A DNA stretch of 64,000 nucleotides. Source: Haloprofundus halophilus. GTDB lineage: Archaea > Halobacteriota > Halobacteria > Halobacteriales > Haloferacaceae. A program made the translations under genes and the position numbers. The stretch spans positions 992,001 through 1,056,000 of the forward strand of contig NZ_QQRR01000001.1 in NCBI RefSeq assembly GCF_003439925.1. Direction: 5' to 3'. How positions within the stretch are numbered: the first letter of the stretch is position 1; every line of letters begins with the position of its first letter. Below are positions 51,118 through 60,685 of the stretch, piece by piece. Below the pieces are notes generated by a model. It was given only the letters and a program-made list of their open reading frames with translations, was not told where the DNA came from and made no database searches.

Positions 51118-53634
51118 CTAATCGGCTTTCGCCTGCCAATCCCGAATCGTGTCCGCGCCCACGCCCTCGACGCTCGCGGCCACGTCGTCGGGGTCGGCGT
51201 CTTTCAAGCCGGGCACGTCCGCGATTCCGGCCTCCCTCAGTTTCTCGGCCGTCTTCTCGCCGATTCCCGAGATGCTCTGCAGTTCGTCGCCGCCGACCTG
51301 CTGGGCCTGGTACTCGCGGTAGTTGCAGATGGGACAGCCGAGTTCCCACGGTTCGTCGCCGTTGTGAACCACGAGGTGGGGAAGTCCGTGTTCCTCGCAC
51401 TCCTCGTCGGTGACTTCTATCTCGCCGCGGCGCGGCAGCGGCAGCGAGTAGTCGCACTCCGGATAGCGCGTACAGCCGACGAGCCGAGAACCGGAACGCA
51501 GTTGCTTGATTGCCAGTTCCCCCCCATGCTCTTGGCCGCACTCGGGACACTCGCCGATTATCAGGTCGTCTTGTTCGTCGGCTTCGTCGGCCTTGCACTG
51601 CGGACAACCGTGGACGAACGTCTTCCGTCCGGCGAGCATCTTCACGTGGTGGAGGCCGTGCTCCTCGCACTCGTCTTCGAGGATGAGCGGCTTGCCCGTC
51701 GACGGGAGCGGGAGGGTGTACTCGCAGTCGGGGTAGCCGTCGCAGCCGACGAAGTACGAGCCGTAGCGGCTCTTCCGGACGAGGAGGTCCTCGCCGCACT
51801 CCGGACACGGGCCGAGCGTCTTGTCCGCCTTCAGGGATTTCTGCAGCTGCTTACCCAACTCGTCGCCCGACTCCATCAGCCCCTCGAAGACGGTTTCGAG
51901 CATCTCGCGGGACTCTCTCGTCACGTCCTCGAAGTTCTTCTCGCCGTCGGCGATGGCGAGCATGTCGGATTCGAGTTGGGCGGTCATCTCCTCGCTCACG
52001 ATGCGGTCGGCGAACTCCTCCGAGGCGCTGACGACTGCGCGCGCGAGGCGGGTCGGCCGCGGCGGGTCGCTCTCGATGTAGTTTCTGTCGTACAGTTTCT
52101 GAATCACGTCGTGGCGGGTCGCCTTCGTCCCGATGCCCATCTTCTCCATCGTCTCGATGAGTCGCGACTGGCCGTAGCGCCGCGGCGGTTGGGTCTGTTT
52201 GGCCTCGAAGCGCGTGTCGGTGACGGCGAGCTCCTCGCCCTCGGAGACGTCGGGGACGAAGCTCTCGGTGTTGTTGAAGTACGGGTAGACGGCGTGGTAG
52301 CCCTCCTTGACGAGCCGCTTCCCGTTCGCCTTCAGCGACAGCGGGTCGCCGTCGGCGTCGACGTCGGCGACGACGCGGAGGTGCTCCCACTTCGCCGCCT
52401 CGGCGACGGTGGCGAAGAAGCGCCGGACGACGAGTTCGTACACCTCGTACTCGTCCTCGGAGATATCGGCCGAAGACGGCAGTTCGCCCGTCGGGTGAAT
52501 CGGCGGGTGGTCGGTCGTCTCCTCGTCGCCTTCCGTCGGGTCGAGTTCGTCGAGTTCGAGCAGCGACTCGGCGTCGTCGCCGAAACGGCGGGTACCGACG
52601 AACTCCGAGACCAACTCCTCGGGATCCAAATCGTCGGGGTAGACGGTGTTGTCGGTGCGCGGGTAGGTGATGTAACCCGCCGTGTAGAGGTCCTCGGCGA
52701 TGCTCATCGCGCGCTGGGCGGAGTAACCGATGCTCCCCGCCGCGCGGATAAATTGAGTCGTATTGAACGGCGCAGGGGGCTTGTCAGTCCGCGTGCGGCG
52801 GCGAACCGACTGCACCGTCGCCGACGACGCAGTCCGGAGCGTGTCGTACACCTCGTTCGCCGTCTCCTCGTTCCAGACGCGCTCGGCCTCGTTGCCGTCC
52901 TCGTCGGGGTAGAAGTACTGCGCCTCGAAGTTCTCTCCAGACTCGCTTTTTTCGAGGTCCGCGAACAGCTCCCAGTAGTCCTCGGGGTCGAACGCGTCTA
53001 TCTCGCGCTCGCGGTCGACGATGAGCTTTAGCGTCGGTCCCTGCACCCGGCCGACGGAGATGAAGTCGTCGCCGAGTTGGCGGGCCGACAGCGAGAGGAA
53101 ACGCGTCAGCGCCGCGCCCCAGACGAGGTCGATAATCTGTCGTGCTTCGCCCGCTGCCGCGAGGTCGAAGTCCAGGTCTTCCGGATTCTCGAACGCCTCG
53201 GTCACCTCGTTTGTGGTGATGGAGGAGAAGCGCACCCGGTCGATGGGGACGTCCTCGTTCACGTCGCGGACGAGTTCGTACGCCTCCTTCCCGATGAGTT
53301 CGCCCTCGCGGTCGTAGTCGGTGGCGATAGTCACTTTGGAGGCGTGGCGGGCGAGTCGTCGCAGTGCGGCGACGATGTTCTCCTGCGTCGGGTGTTTGTC
53401 GATGGGCGCGTCGATGAGTTCGACGGGTTCGACGTCGCGCCAGTCGTTGTACTCCGGCGGGAAGTCGACGCCGACGACGTGGCCCGACAGCCCGATGCAG
53501 CGCTTGCCGCCCCACTTGTAGACGTTGACGCCGTTCATCCGCTCGGCGTCGGCGGACTCGCCGCTGAGGATGTCGGCGATCCGCCTCGCGGCGTTGTCCT
53601 TCTCGGTGATTATCAGTTCCGGCCCCTTGCTCAT
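51118..53634 (-). CDS. topA: DNA topoisomerase I (type IA) with zinc ribbons and HhH tail
   Basis: An 838-residue type IA topoisomerase that relaxes negative supercoils. The TOPRIM domain has I-I-T-E-K-D-N-A and D-Y-D-R-E-G-E. The catalytic Tyr is in Y-I-T-Y-P-R-T-D-N (about 320). The C-terminal third carries several zinc ribbons (C-P-E-C-G-E-D, C-D-G-Y-P-D-C, C-P-Q-C, C-P-E-C-G-Q, C-T-R-Y-P-E-C and C-P-I-C). It ends with a helix-hairpin-helix segment, S-I-S-G-I-G-E-K-T-A-E-K-L. A TATA-like ggtttagg is about 25-32 nt upstream. Confidence 0.96.
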   Translation of the reverse strand: MSKGPELIITEKDNAARRIADILSGESADAERMNGVNVYKWGGKRCIGLSGHVVGVDFPPEYNDWRDVEPVELIDAPIDKHPTQENIVAALRRLARHASKVTIATDYDREGELIGKEAYELVRDVNEDVPIDRVRFSSITTNEVTEAFENPEDLDFDLAAAGEARQIIDLVWGAALTRFLSLSARQLGDDFISVGRVQGPTLKLIVDREREIDAFDPEDYWELFADLEKSESGENFEAQYFYPDEDGNEAERVWNEETANEVYDTLRTASSATVQSVRRRTRTDKPPAPFNTTQFIRAAGSIGYSAQRAMSIAEDLYTAGYITYPRTDNTVYPDDLDPEELVSEFVGTRRFGDDAESLLELDELDPTEGDEETTDHPPIHPTGELPSSADISEDEYEVYELVVRRFFATVAEAAKWEHLRVVADVDADGDPLSLKANGKRLVKEGYHAVYPYFNNTESFVPDVSEGEELAVTDTRFEAKQTQPPRRYGQSRLIETMEKMGIGTKATRHDVIQKLYDRNYIESDPPRPTRLARAVVSASEEFADRIVSEEMTAQLESDMLAIADGEKNFEDVTRESREMLETVFEGLMESGDELGKQLQKSLKADKTLGPCPECGEDLLVRKSRYGSYFVGCDGYPDCEYTLPLPSTGKPLILEDECEEHGLHHVKMLAGRKTFVHGCPQCKADEADEQDDLIIGECPECGQEHGGELAIKQLRSGSRLVGCTRYPECDYSLPLPRRGEIEVTDEECEEHGLPHLVVHNGDEPWELGCPICNYREYQAQQVGGDELQSISGIGEKTAEKLREAGIADVPGLKDADPDDVAASVEGVGADTIRDWQAKAD

Positions 53635-53784
53635 TGGCAGGCGATATGCGAAGGGGCGGCCTAAACCTTTCGCGGTCGTTCACGGCGAAACCGCAAGCGG
53701 GCGTGGACGCGCGCACGTGGGCCTCGCGCGGCGCTCGCATGCTCGCGCGCGTAGTCGACTGTACGAACGTCGCGACGGGCCGGT

Positions 53785-55602
53785 TCAGACGTGCTCGTCC
53801 AGGAACGCCCGAATCCGCTCGAACTCCTCGACGAGGTTCGAGCGCGTCGTCGTGTGGTGGCCCTCGTCCTCGAAGACGAGTTTCTCGACCGGTACACCGC
53901 GTTCGCGCACGCGCTCGACGATCTGCTCCGTCTCGCCGACGGGGACGCGCGGGTCGTTCGCGCCGTGCTGGACGAACAGCGGGCACTGGATTCGGTCGAC
54001 GTCGTGAATCGGACTGATGGCTCTCAGCAGCTCTCGGTTCTCCAGCGAACCGTACTCGGCGCTGCGGTGGTCGCGCCGCCACTCGCCGGTGTTCTCCAGA
54101 AACGTCTCGAAGTCGGCGATGCCGACGAACTCGACGGCCGCGGCCCAGACGTCGGGATACTCGGTGATGGCGGCGAGCACCATGAATCCCCCGTAGGAGC
54201 GGCCGTAAGCGACGATTCGGTCGGAGTCGACGGCGTCCCGCTCGTACAGCCAGTCGACGGCTGCTCTGATATCCTTCACCGAGTCCATCCGCTTCTCGCG
54301 GTCGTCGAGGTGGGTGTACGCCTTCCCGTAGCCCGACGACCCGCGGACGTTCGGTTCCAACACGGCGTAGCCCTCGTTGAGGAAGAACTGCTTGGTCGGG
54401 TAGAACCACGGCCGTCGCTGGTGCTCCGGTCCGCCGTGGATGTCGACGATGGCCGGCGTCGCGCCCGGTTCGGCGTCCTCGGGGAGCGTCCAGTACGCGG
54501 GTATCTCGCGGCCGTCGAAACTCTCGTATCGTACCGTCTCGGCGTCCCGGAACGTCGACCGGGGGATACCGACGGTGTCCAGCGGCGTCCACCGCGTCGG
54601 TTCTGCGGTCGCCGCGCAGTCGTCGTCCGACGCCAGTTCGCCGACGTAGACGCCGAACGGTTCGTCGTTCGCCGAGAAGGTGAACGCGAACCGCTCGCCG
54701 TCGGGACCGAGCGTCACGTCGGTAGCGACGCCCTCGCGGAGGTCGACTTCCGTCGCGTCGACCGCCGTCTCGTCGGTGAGTTCACCCGCGTACAGTTCGG
54801 AGTAGCCGTCGACGTTGCGGCCGTAGACGACCGTTCGAGAATCGCGGTCGAAGGCGAACTCCTCCAGATTCCACCCGCCGCCGTCGACGACCGCGTCGAT
54901 CGTTCCCGATTCGAGGTCCAGTCGACCGAGGTAGCTCGTATCGGCGTCGTGGTTCGTCACCAGATACAGCGCGTCGCCGTCGGGGCCGAACGCCACGCAG
55001 TCGTAGCTGGCTTCGCCCTCGGGGGTGACGACGCGCGCCTCGCCGGTTTCGAGGTCCAGAACCGGGAGCTCCTGGTCGAAGCTCGCGTGCGCCTCGCGGA
55101 GCGCGAGCCGCTCGCCGTCGGGCGACCACCCGAGCACTTCGAGCCAGCCGTCGGACTCGAAGACGCGTTCGGCGTCGTCGGGGCCGCCGTCGCGCGCCTG
55201 GACGTACACGTCGAACGCCTGCGCGTCGCGGCGGTTCGAGGTGAAGGCGAACTGGTCGCCGTCGGGCGACCAGCCGCCCCACCCGTGTATCGCCTCCGGA
55301 CGTTCGGTCAGGCCGTGAGTCGTCCCGTCGGCGGCGTCGTAGCGGAACAACTGGTCGCGCTCGTCGCTGCCCCGGTCCATCCCGAAGACGAACTCGTCCC
55401 GTGTCGGCGACCAGTCGACGAACGAGATTCGCTCCTCGAACGCGGTGAGTCGCGTCGGCGGCGCACCCGCCTCGTCGAGCGTCCAGATTTGGGGGGTGCC
55501 GGTCGTGTCGCGGACGAACGTGAGACGCTCCCCGTCCGGTGAGAACGCGGGTTGCTGGGCGGCGTCGATGCCGAGGTAGCGAGCGACGTCGTACTGTGGC
55601 AT
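53785..55602 (-). CDS. S9 family serine peptidase (acylaminoacyl/prolyl oligopeptidase type)
   Basis: A 605-residue peptidase: an N-terminal seven-bladed propeller (repeated W-S-P-D-G-D/E blades, about 15-350) and a C-terminal alpha/beta hydrolase. The triad is visible: Ser in Y-G-R-S-Y-G-G-F (about 465), Asp in G-A-N-D-P-R-V-P, and His in D-E-G-H-H. No signal peptide is present, so it is probably cytosolic. The ATG at 55602 starts at M-P-Q-Y-D-V-A-R-Y-L; upstream in-frame sequence is the 27-bp repeat tract and is not protein-like. Confidence 0.92.
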   Translation of the reverse strand: MPQYDVARYLGIDAAQQPAFSPDGERLTFVRDTTGTPQIWTLDEAGAPPTRLTAFEERISFVDWSPTRDEFVFGMDRGSDERDQLFRYDAADGTTHGLTERPEAIHGWGGWSPDGDQFAFTSNRRDAQAFDVYVQARDGGPDDAERVFESDGWLEVLGWSPDGERLALREAHASFDQELPVLDLETGEARVVTPEGEASYDCVAFGPDGDALYLVTNHDADTSYLGRLDLESGTIDAVVDGGGWNLEEFAFDRDSRTVVYGRNVDGYSELYAGELTDETAVDATEVDLREGVATDVTLGPDGERFAFTFSANDEPFGVYVGELASDDDCAATAEPTRWTPLDTVGIPRSTFRDAETVRYESFDGREIPAYWTLPEDAEPGATPAIVDIHGGPEHQRRPWFYPTKQFFLNEGYAVLEPNVRGSSGYGKAYTHLDDREKRMDSVKDIRAAVDWLYERDAVDSDRIVAYGRSYGGFMVLAAITEYPDVWAAAVEFVGIADFETFLENTGEWRRDHRSAEYGSLENRELLRAISPIHDVDRIQCPLFVQHGANDPRVPVGETEQIVERVRERGVPVEKLVFEDEGHHTTTRSNLVEEFERIRAFLDEHV

Positions 55603-55650
55603 GCTTGCACAGTGGCCGCGGGTCGGATAAGGATTCAGCATCCGGCGAGG

Positions 55651-55770
55651 GGTTGCCGCGAGTGCGGTGGCGACAGTGGTTGTCGCGAGGCAGTGGCGAC
55701 GGTGGTTGCCGCGAGTGCGGTGGCGACGGTGGTTGCCGCGAGTGCGGTGGCGACGGCGGTCGCCGCGACC
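55651..55770. repeat. 27-bp minisatellite, about four copies
   Basis: Units of ggttgccgcgagtgcggtgg plus cgacggt recur at 55651, 55678 (26 bp, diverged), 55704 and 55731, with a partial copy from 55758. They lie between the divergent peptidase and MATE genes, in the region expected to hold their promoters. The repeat is open in one plus frame (nine-codon periodicity), but that frame lies upstream of the supported MATE start. Confidence 0.85.
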
Positions 55771-55836
55771 ACCGCCCACGTCGCTCGCCGGAAGCCGTGG
55801 CCTTATGTGTCGAACCGCCGAGACTCACGAGAGAAC

Positions 55837-57270
55837 GTGTCGAAGCAGAGCGAGAGCCGCATCGATATGACTACCGGCGCGATTTCGCCGAAACTCGTCG
55901 CGCTAGCGTGGCCGCTGGTCGCCGGCAACCTGCTCCAGACGTTTTACAACCTCGCGGATATGTTCTGGGTCGGCCGCGTGAGTCCGGAGGCCGTCGCCGC
56001 CGTCTCGCTGATGTTCCCCCTCTCGTGGATGTTCGTCTCGACGGCGATGGGCATCACGGCGGCGACCATCGCGCTCGTCTCCCAGCACGTCGGCGCGGGC
56101 AACGACCGAGAGGCCGACCACGTCGTCGGCCAGACCATCCTGCTCACCGTCGGCGTCGCGACGGTGCTGTCGGCGTTCGGCCTCGCCGTTCAGGAGCCGT
56201 TGTTGCGCGCGATGGGCGCGACCGGGCCGGTGTTCCCCGATGCGCTCGCGTACATCGAGGTCATCTTCCTCGCGCTCCCGTTCACTTTCTGTTTCTTCGC
56301 CTTCCGCGCGGCGCTGCAGGGCGCGGGCGACACGAAGACGGCGATGTGGCTCATGGTCGGCTCCGCCGGCCTCAACGTCGTCCTCGACCCGTTCCTCATC
56401 CTCGGCTGGTGGGTGTTCCCCGAGATGGGCACCCGCGGGGCGGCGGTTGCGACGTTCATCTCGCGGGCGCTCGTGACGGTTGCCGGGATTTACATCCTCC
56501 TCCGCGGTGACTGGGGCGTCCGCCTCCGCGTCCCCGACCTCCGGCCCGACAGGTCGGTGCTGAGGAAACTTGTCGAGGTCGGCTACCCGGCGACGCTCGA
56601 CGGGTGGGCGCGCAGTTTCGCCGCCGTCGCCATGGCGACGCTCGTCGCGCAGTTCACCGTCGCCGCCATCGCCGCCTACGGCATCGGCGTCCGCCTGATG
56701 TCCGTCTCGTGGACCGTCTCGGGGGCCGTGGGCCAAGCGACGGCGACGGGCGTCGGCCAGAACCTCGGCGCGAAGACGCCCGAGCGGGCGGCGGAGGTGA
56801 CGTGGAAGGCGATGGGCGGCACGATGGCCGTGCTGTTCGCCGCCGCGGCGCTCGTCTTCGCCTTCCCCGACGTGGCGATGCGGATCTTCGTCGGCGACGA
56901 GGCCGTCGTCGCCGAGGGGGTTCGCTTCCTCCGCATCATCGCGCCGTTCTGGGCGTTCTTCGGCGGAACGATGGTGATTCAGGGCGCGTTCCGCGGCGCG
57001 GGCCAGACGAAGGTGGCGATGGCGCTGTCGTTTCTCTCGCGGTGGATATTCCGGGTGCCGGTGGCGCTCGTCCTCGCGTTCGCGTGGACGGTGCCGTTAC
57101 CGGGTGGGATGGTGGTTCGCGCGCTCGATTGGGGCGTCGACGGCCTCTGGTGGGCGTTCGCCGTCGGCGCGATGGCGGCGTTCGTCGTCGCCGTCGTCTG
57201 GTTCCAGCGCGGCGGGTGGCAGACGGGGGTTCTGGAAGAGTCCGAGTCGCGGCCGTCGGCGGCGGACTGA
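55837..57270 (+). CDS. MATE-family efflux transporter
   Basis: A 477-residue multidrug/toxin extrusion protein with 12 predicted helices in two related halves. It has the DinF/NorM-type start L-A-W-P-L-V-A-G-N-L-L-Q-T-F-Y-N-L-A-D-M-F and the mirrored P-A-T-L-D-G-W-A-R-S segment at the start of the second half. It exports organic cations or other compounds using Na+ or H+. GTG at 55837 is preferred because a TATA-like ccttatg is about 30 nt upstream. ATG at 55867 is the alternative, shortening it by ten residues. Confidence 0.9.
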   Translation: MSKQSESRIDMTTGAISPKLVALAWPLVAGNLLQTFYNLADMFWVGRVSPEAVAAVSLMFPLSWMFVSTAMGITAATIALVSQHVGAGNDREADHVVGQTILLTVGVATVLSAFGLAVQEPLLRAMGATGPVFPDALAYIEVIFLALPFTFCFFAFRAALQGAGDTKTAMWLMVGSAGLNVVLDPFLILGWWVFPEMGTRGAAVATFISRALVTVAGIYILLRGDWGVRLRVPDLRPDRSVLRKLVEVGYPATLDGWARSFAAVAMATLVAQFTVAAIAAYGIGVRLMSVSWTVSGAVGQATATGVGQNLGAKTPERAAEVTWKAMGGTMAVLFAAAALVFAFPDVAMRIFVGDEAVVAEGVRFLRIIAPFWAFFGGTMVIQGAFRGAGQTKVAMALSFLSRWIFRVPVALVLAFAWTVPLPGGMVVRALDWGVDGLWWAFAVGAMAAFVVAVVWFQRGGWQTGVLEESESRPSAAD

Positions 57271-57375
57271 TTCGACGAACTCCGCCAATCACGGACGGAA
57301 GCTCTAGCGGCCGCGTCCACGCGAACGTCTCGCGGAGACCCGTCCGAGCGAAAAATCGGCTCCCCGACCGTGGGA

Positions 57376-58458
57376 CTACGGCCTCGCCTCGAAGACCAGA
57401 CTGGTCTTCGTCTCGGCGGCGCGGCGGAAGCGCGTGAACCCGGCCTCCGTGACGACTTCCCGCGGACGTTCCTCGCCAGCCTGTGCGCCGAGACCGTATC
57501 CGACGTCCTGGCTGAGCGAGTTCGGCGTACAAGCGACCGTCGAGATCGAGTACGCGAGGCGACCGAACGGGGTGAGGTTGTCTTCGACCCGGTCCTCGGC
57601 GTACGGCTCGACGATCATCCAAGCACCGTCGTCGGCGAGCGTCTCTCTGACGTGAGCCGCCACGCCGACGGGGTCGCCCATGTCGTGAAAGCAGTTGAAC
57701 ATCGTCACGAGGTCGTAGTCGGTGCCGTCGTACCCTCTCGCGGTCGCCACCTCGAACTCGACGCGGTCGGCCACGCCCGCGGTTTCCGCCCGCTCGCGCG
57801 CCACCGCTATCGACGCCTCGTGGTAATCGACGCCGACGACCGTCGACTCGGGATACGCTTCGGCCATGCGAATCGTCGGTGCGCCGTGTCCGCAACCGAC
57901 GTCGACGATTCGCCCGCCCGCTCTCAGCGCGGCGTCGGTCCCGTCGAGCGACTCTATCCAGTCGATGAGATAGGCCCCGTACGACGGTCCGAAGAATCGC
58001 TCCGTGCCGTGAAACACGTCTTCGTCGTGTTCGTGCCAGCCGATACCCTCGCCCGTTTTGAACGCCTCGCGGAGTTCGGGTCCGACCTTGGCCGCCGACG
58101 CCACGAGCTGGAACGCGCCCGGCATGAACACCGGACTCTCCTCGTCGGCTAACACGTACGCCTGCTCAGGAGTGAGGCGGTAGCGGTCGGCCTCCGGGTC
58201 GTAGGTCACGTACCCGCCGGCGGCCTGCGAACGCAGCCACTCGCGGACGTATCGTTCCGCGGTGCCCGTCTCCGCGGCCAACTCGGCGGACGTAACCGGT
58301 CCCGCCTCGTCCAGCGCCGCGTACAGACCGAGTTCGTCGCCGATGACGGCTAGCGCCGCGTGGACTGTCGCACCGAGGTCGACGAGCGACGTTCCCACGA
58401 GGTCGTTCAGTTTCCGTTCGTCGATCGGGTTCGCTTCCGTGCTGGTTTCCGTCGTCAT
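57376..58458 (-). CDS. Class I SAM-dependent methyltransferase with winged-helix N-domain
   Basis: A 360-residue protein. The N-terminal 100 residues form a winged-helix dimerisation domain of the small-molecule O-methyltransferase type (A-E-L-A-A-E-T-G-T-A-E-R-Y-V-R-E-W-L). The C-terminal Rossmann domain has motif I V-D-V-G-C-G-H-G-A-P-T and V-V-G-V-D-Y-H as the ribose-binding acidic residue, then F-N-C-F-H-D-M-G-D-P. The substrate is unknown. It is convergent with MATE and has no pathway neighbours. Confidence 0.87.
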   Translation of the reverse strand: MTTETSTEANPIDERKLNDLVGTSLVDLGATVHAALAVIGDELGLYAALDEAGPVTSAELAAETGTAERYVREWLRSQAAGGYVTYDPEADRYRLTPEQAYVLADEESPVFMPGAFQLVASAAKVGPELREAFKTGEGIGWHEHDEDVFHGTERFFGPSYGAYLIDWIESLDGTDAALRAGGRIVDVGCGHGAPTIRMAEAYPESTVVGVDYHEASIAVARERAETAGVADRVEFEVATARGYDGTDYDLVTMFNCFHDMGDPVGVAAHVRETLADDGAWMIVEPYAEDRVEDNLTPFGRLAYSISTVACTPNSLSQDVGYGLGAQAGEERPREVVTEAGFTRFRRAAETKTSLVFEARP

Positions 58459-58573
58459 AGTGTGCCCGCCTCCCCGCGAAAATCGCTACGGGTGCGCGTG
58501 TTAGATAGTTACTTCCCGACACACCGGCGGCTGCTGACGGTGAGTCATCCGGTGACGTTTCTGCAGCGACTGT

Positions 58574-58598
58574 CTCCCGTGCGGACGACGGTCGGGAG
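58574..58598 (-). terminator. Hairpin downstream of gatB
   Basis: ctcccg (58574-58579) pairs with cgggag (58593-58598) across a 13-nt loop, 20 nt beyond the gatB stop on the minus strand. There is no clear T-tract, so termination is uncertain. Confidence 0.3.
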
Positions 58599-58618
58599 TA
58601 CGGTGTCCGAGCCGAGCG

Positions 58619-60139
58619 CTACTCGTCCAGTCGCTCTCTGAGCATCCCGTTGACGCTGCCGGGGTCGGCGCTGCCGCCGGTTTTCTGCATCACCTGACCG
58701 ACGAGGAAGTTGATAGCGCCGCCCTCGCCCGCGTGGTAATCCTCGACGGCGTCGGGGTTCTCCTCGATGGCCTCCTCGACGGCGACGACGACGCGGTCGT
58801 CGTCGGCTTTGCCGAGACCCTCCTCGTCGATGACCTCGTCGGGGGCCATCTCGTCGTCGAGCATCCGCCGGAGGACGACCTCCTCGGCGTTCTTCGTCGT
58901 GATCTCGTCCTCGGCGACGAGTTCGACGAGGCGGGCGAACTCGTCCAGTCGGCTCTCGACGTCCTCGATGCTCATGTCGCGGTAGTTGAGTTCGCCGAGC
59001 AGGTTGTCGGCGACCCACGTCGCCGCGAGGTCCGGGTCGAACGTTTCGGCCACCTGCTCGTAGAAGTCGGCGACTTCCTTCGTGGAGGTGAGTTTCGAGG
59101 CGGACTCGGCGTCGAGGCCGTACTCCTCGCGGAAGCGCTCGCGCCGCGCGTCGGGCAGTTCCGGAATCTCGATGGTCTCCTTCCAGCCGGCGACCCGCAG
59201 CGGCGGGAGGTCGGCCTCGCGGAAGTAGCGGTAGTCCTTCTCCTCCTCCTTGGTCCGCATCGAGACGGTCGAACCGTGGGCCTCGTTGAAGTGCCGCGTC
59301 TCCTGTTCGACGGTCTTGCCGCGCTGGACGAGGTTCCGCTGCCGGGACGCCTCGTAGGTGAGCGCCTTCTCCGCGCCCTTGTGACTGGAGATGTTCTTCA
59401 CCTCGGTGCGGTTCGCCTCGTCGAGTACGTCCTCGGGAATCGAGCCGTCGTCGCGAATCTCGTCGGCGGGGACGAGACTCAGGTTCGCGTCGATGCGGAG
59501 CGAGCCGTCGCGCGTGGAGTCGAACACGCCGAGGTACTCAAGCACCTCCTCCAGTTTCGCGAGGAACGACCGGACCTCCGACGGACTGCGGAAGTCGGGT
59601 TGGGTGACGATTTCCATCAGCGGCGTGCCGGCGCGGTTGTAGTCGACGAGCGTGTAGTCCGCGCGGTCGATGGCGACCGTCCGCGAGTCGAGGTTCCCCG
59701 CACCGTCGCGGACGTGTTTGATGCTGCCGGGGTCCTCTTCGAGGTGCGCGCGGCGGATGCTCACCTCGCGGGTTTCGCCCTCGACGGCGAACTCCAGTGT
59801 CCCGTCCTGACAGATGGGGGCGTCGTACTGCGTGATCTGGAAGTTCTTCGGCAGGTCGGGGTAGTAGTAGTTCTTCCGGTGAAAGCGGGTCTGCTCGGGG
59901 ATGTCGGCGTCGAGCGCCTTCCCCACCTTGACGGCGGCCTCGACGGCCCCCTCGTTGAGCACCGGGAGCGCACCCGGGAGGCCGAGACAGGTCGGACAGG
60001 TTCGAGTGTTCGGTTCCTCGTCGGCGGCGGCGTCGGTCGAACAGCCACAGAAGATCTTCGTCGCGGTTTCGAGCTGGACGTGGACCTCCAACCCGATGAC
60101 GACGGCGAGGTCGCGCTGTTCGAGCGCTTGCGCGGTCAT
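58619..60139 (-). CDS. gatB: Aspartyl/glutamyl-tRNA amidotransferase subunit B
   Basis: A 506-residue GatB, the tRNA-binding kinase subunit of GatCAB. GatCAB turns Asp-tRNA-Asn (and in some organisms Glu-tRNA-Gln) into the amide form. It has the family start V-I-G-L-E-V-H-V-Q-L, a zinc site (F-C-G-C-S and T-C-P-T-C-L-G), F-H-R-K-N-Y-Y-Y-P-D-L-P-K and the R-A-G-T-P-L-M-E-I-V-T motif. The C-terminal YqeY-like domain contains N-F-L-V-G-Q-V-M-Q-K-T-G-G. gatA and gatC are not in the window. With the non-discriminating AspRS signature at 45540, it implies Asn-tRNA made by transamidation. Confidence 0.97.
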   Translation of the reverse strand: MTAQALEQRDLAVVIGLEVHVQLETATKIFCGCSTDAAADEEPNTRTCPTCLGLPGALPVLNEGAVEAAVKVGKALDADIPEQTRFHRKNYYYPDLPKNFQITQYDAPICQDGTLEFAVEGETREVSIRRAHLEEDPGSIKHVRDGAGNLDSRTVAIDRADYTLVDYNRAGTPLMEIVTQPDFRSPSEVRSFLAKLEEVLEYLGVFDSTRDGSLRIDANLSLVPADEIRDDGSIPEDVLDEANRTEVKNISSHKGAEKALTYEASRQRNLVQRGKTVEQETRHFNEAHGSTVSMRTKEEEKDYRYFREADLPPLRVAGWKETIEIPELPDARRERFREEYGLDAESASKLTSTKEVADFYEQVAETFDPDLAATWVADNLLGELNYRDMSIEDVESRLDEFARLVELVAEDEITTKNAEEVVLRRMLDDEMAPDEVIDEEGLGKADDDRVVVAVEEAIEENPDAVEDYHAGEGGAINFLVGQVMQKTGGSADPGSVNGMLRERLDE

Positions 60140-60374
60140 TACGCGGGCTATGACGGCCGGTGGCTAAACAGTAACGCCTCGGCGCGCCCGCGGCGTGTGC
60201 CTCCGGCGCGTCCGTCGTCGACGAACTCATCGACGACCGGCGGGGTGACCCGGCCACGTAGTCACTCCTCGCCCGAATCGAATCCCGGAATTTCGACCGA
60301 TTCGAGCGCTCTCGGCGAATCGTCCGCTCTCCGTCTGACGTACTTTTATGAAGACGGAGCAGCGGTGTATGTCC

Positions 60375-60653
60375 ATGAGTAACCGGGTGGAGGAACTCGA
60401 ATCCCAAGTGTCGGAACTGAGAGCCGCAGTCGACGGCCTCACCGAAGAACTCGTCGAGACCAAAGAGCGACTGCGGCAGTTGGAGGCGGCGACCGACGCC
60501 GAACCGACCGCCCAGTCGTACGCCGGCGCGGAGGCGGCCGACGAGGCGTCGGCGTCCCCGCCCGAGCCGGAGGCCGAAGAAGCTAAATCCACCGAGGAGA
60601 AGGCTCAAGAAAGCGAGTCGGAATCCGACGAAAGCGACATCATCGTCGCCTGA
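60375..60653 (+). CDS. Small coiled-coil protein upstream of smc
   Basis: A 92-residue acidic protein: a short coiled coil (R-V-E-E-L-E-S-Q-V-S-E-L-R-A-A-V-D-G-L-T-E-E-L and on, about 3-38), then a disordered Ala/Glu/Ser-rich tail ending D-E-S-D-I-I-V-A. It matches, from memory, a haloarchaeal family (DUF7518) of unknown function. ATG at 60375 is preferred (about 25-33 nt from a TATA-like cttttatg); ATG at 60369 is also in frame. It ends 32 nt before smc, so co-transcription is likely. Confidence 0.78.
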   Translation: MSNRVEELESQVSELRAAVDGLTEELVETKERLRQLEAATDAEPTAQSYAGAEAADEASASPPEPEAEEAKSTEEKAQESESESDESDIIVA

Positions 60654-60685
60654 GTCGGCGGTCCGACTCCTTCCACGAGCAACAC

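Noticed and set aside
55552-55836. N-terminal extension of MATE through the 27-bp repeat (Val/Ala/Ser repeats)
   Set aside because: It would add a repeat-encoded, non-family segment upstream of a better placed TATA element and start.
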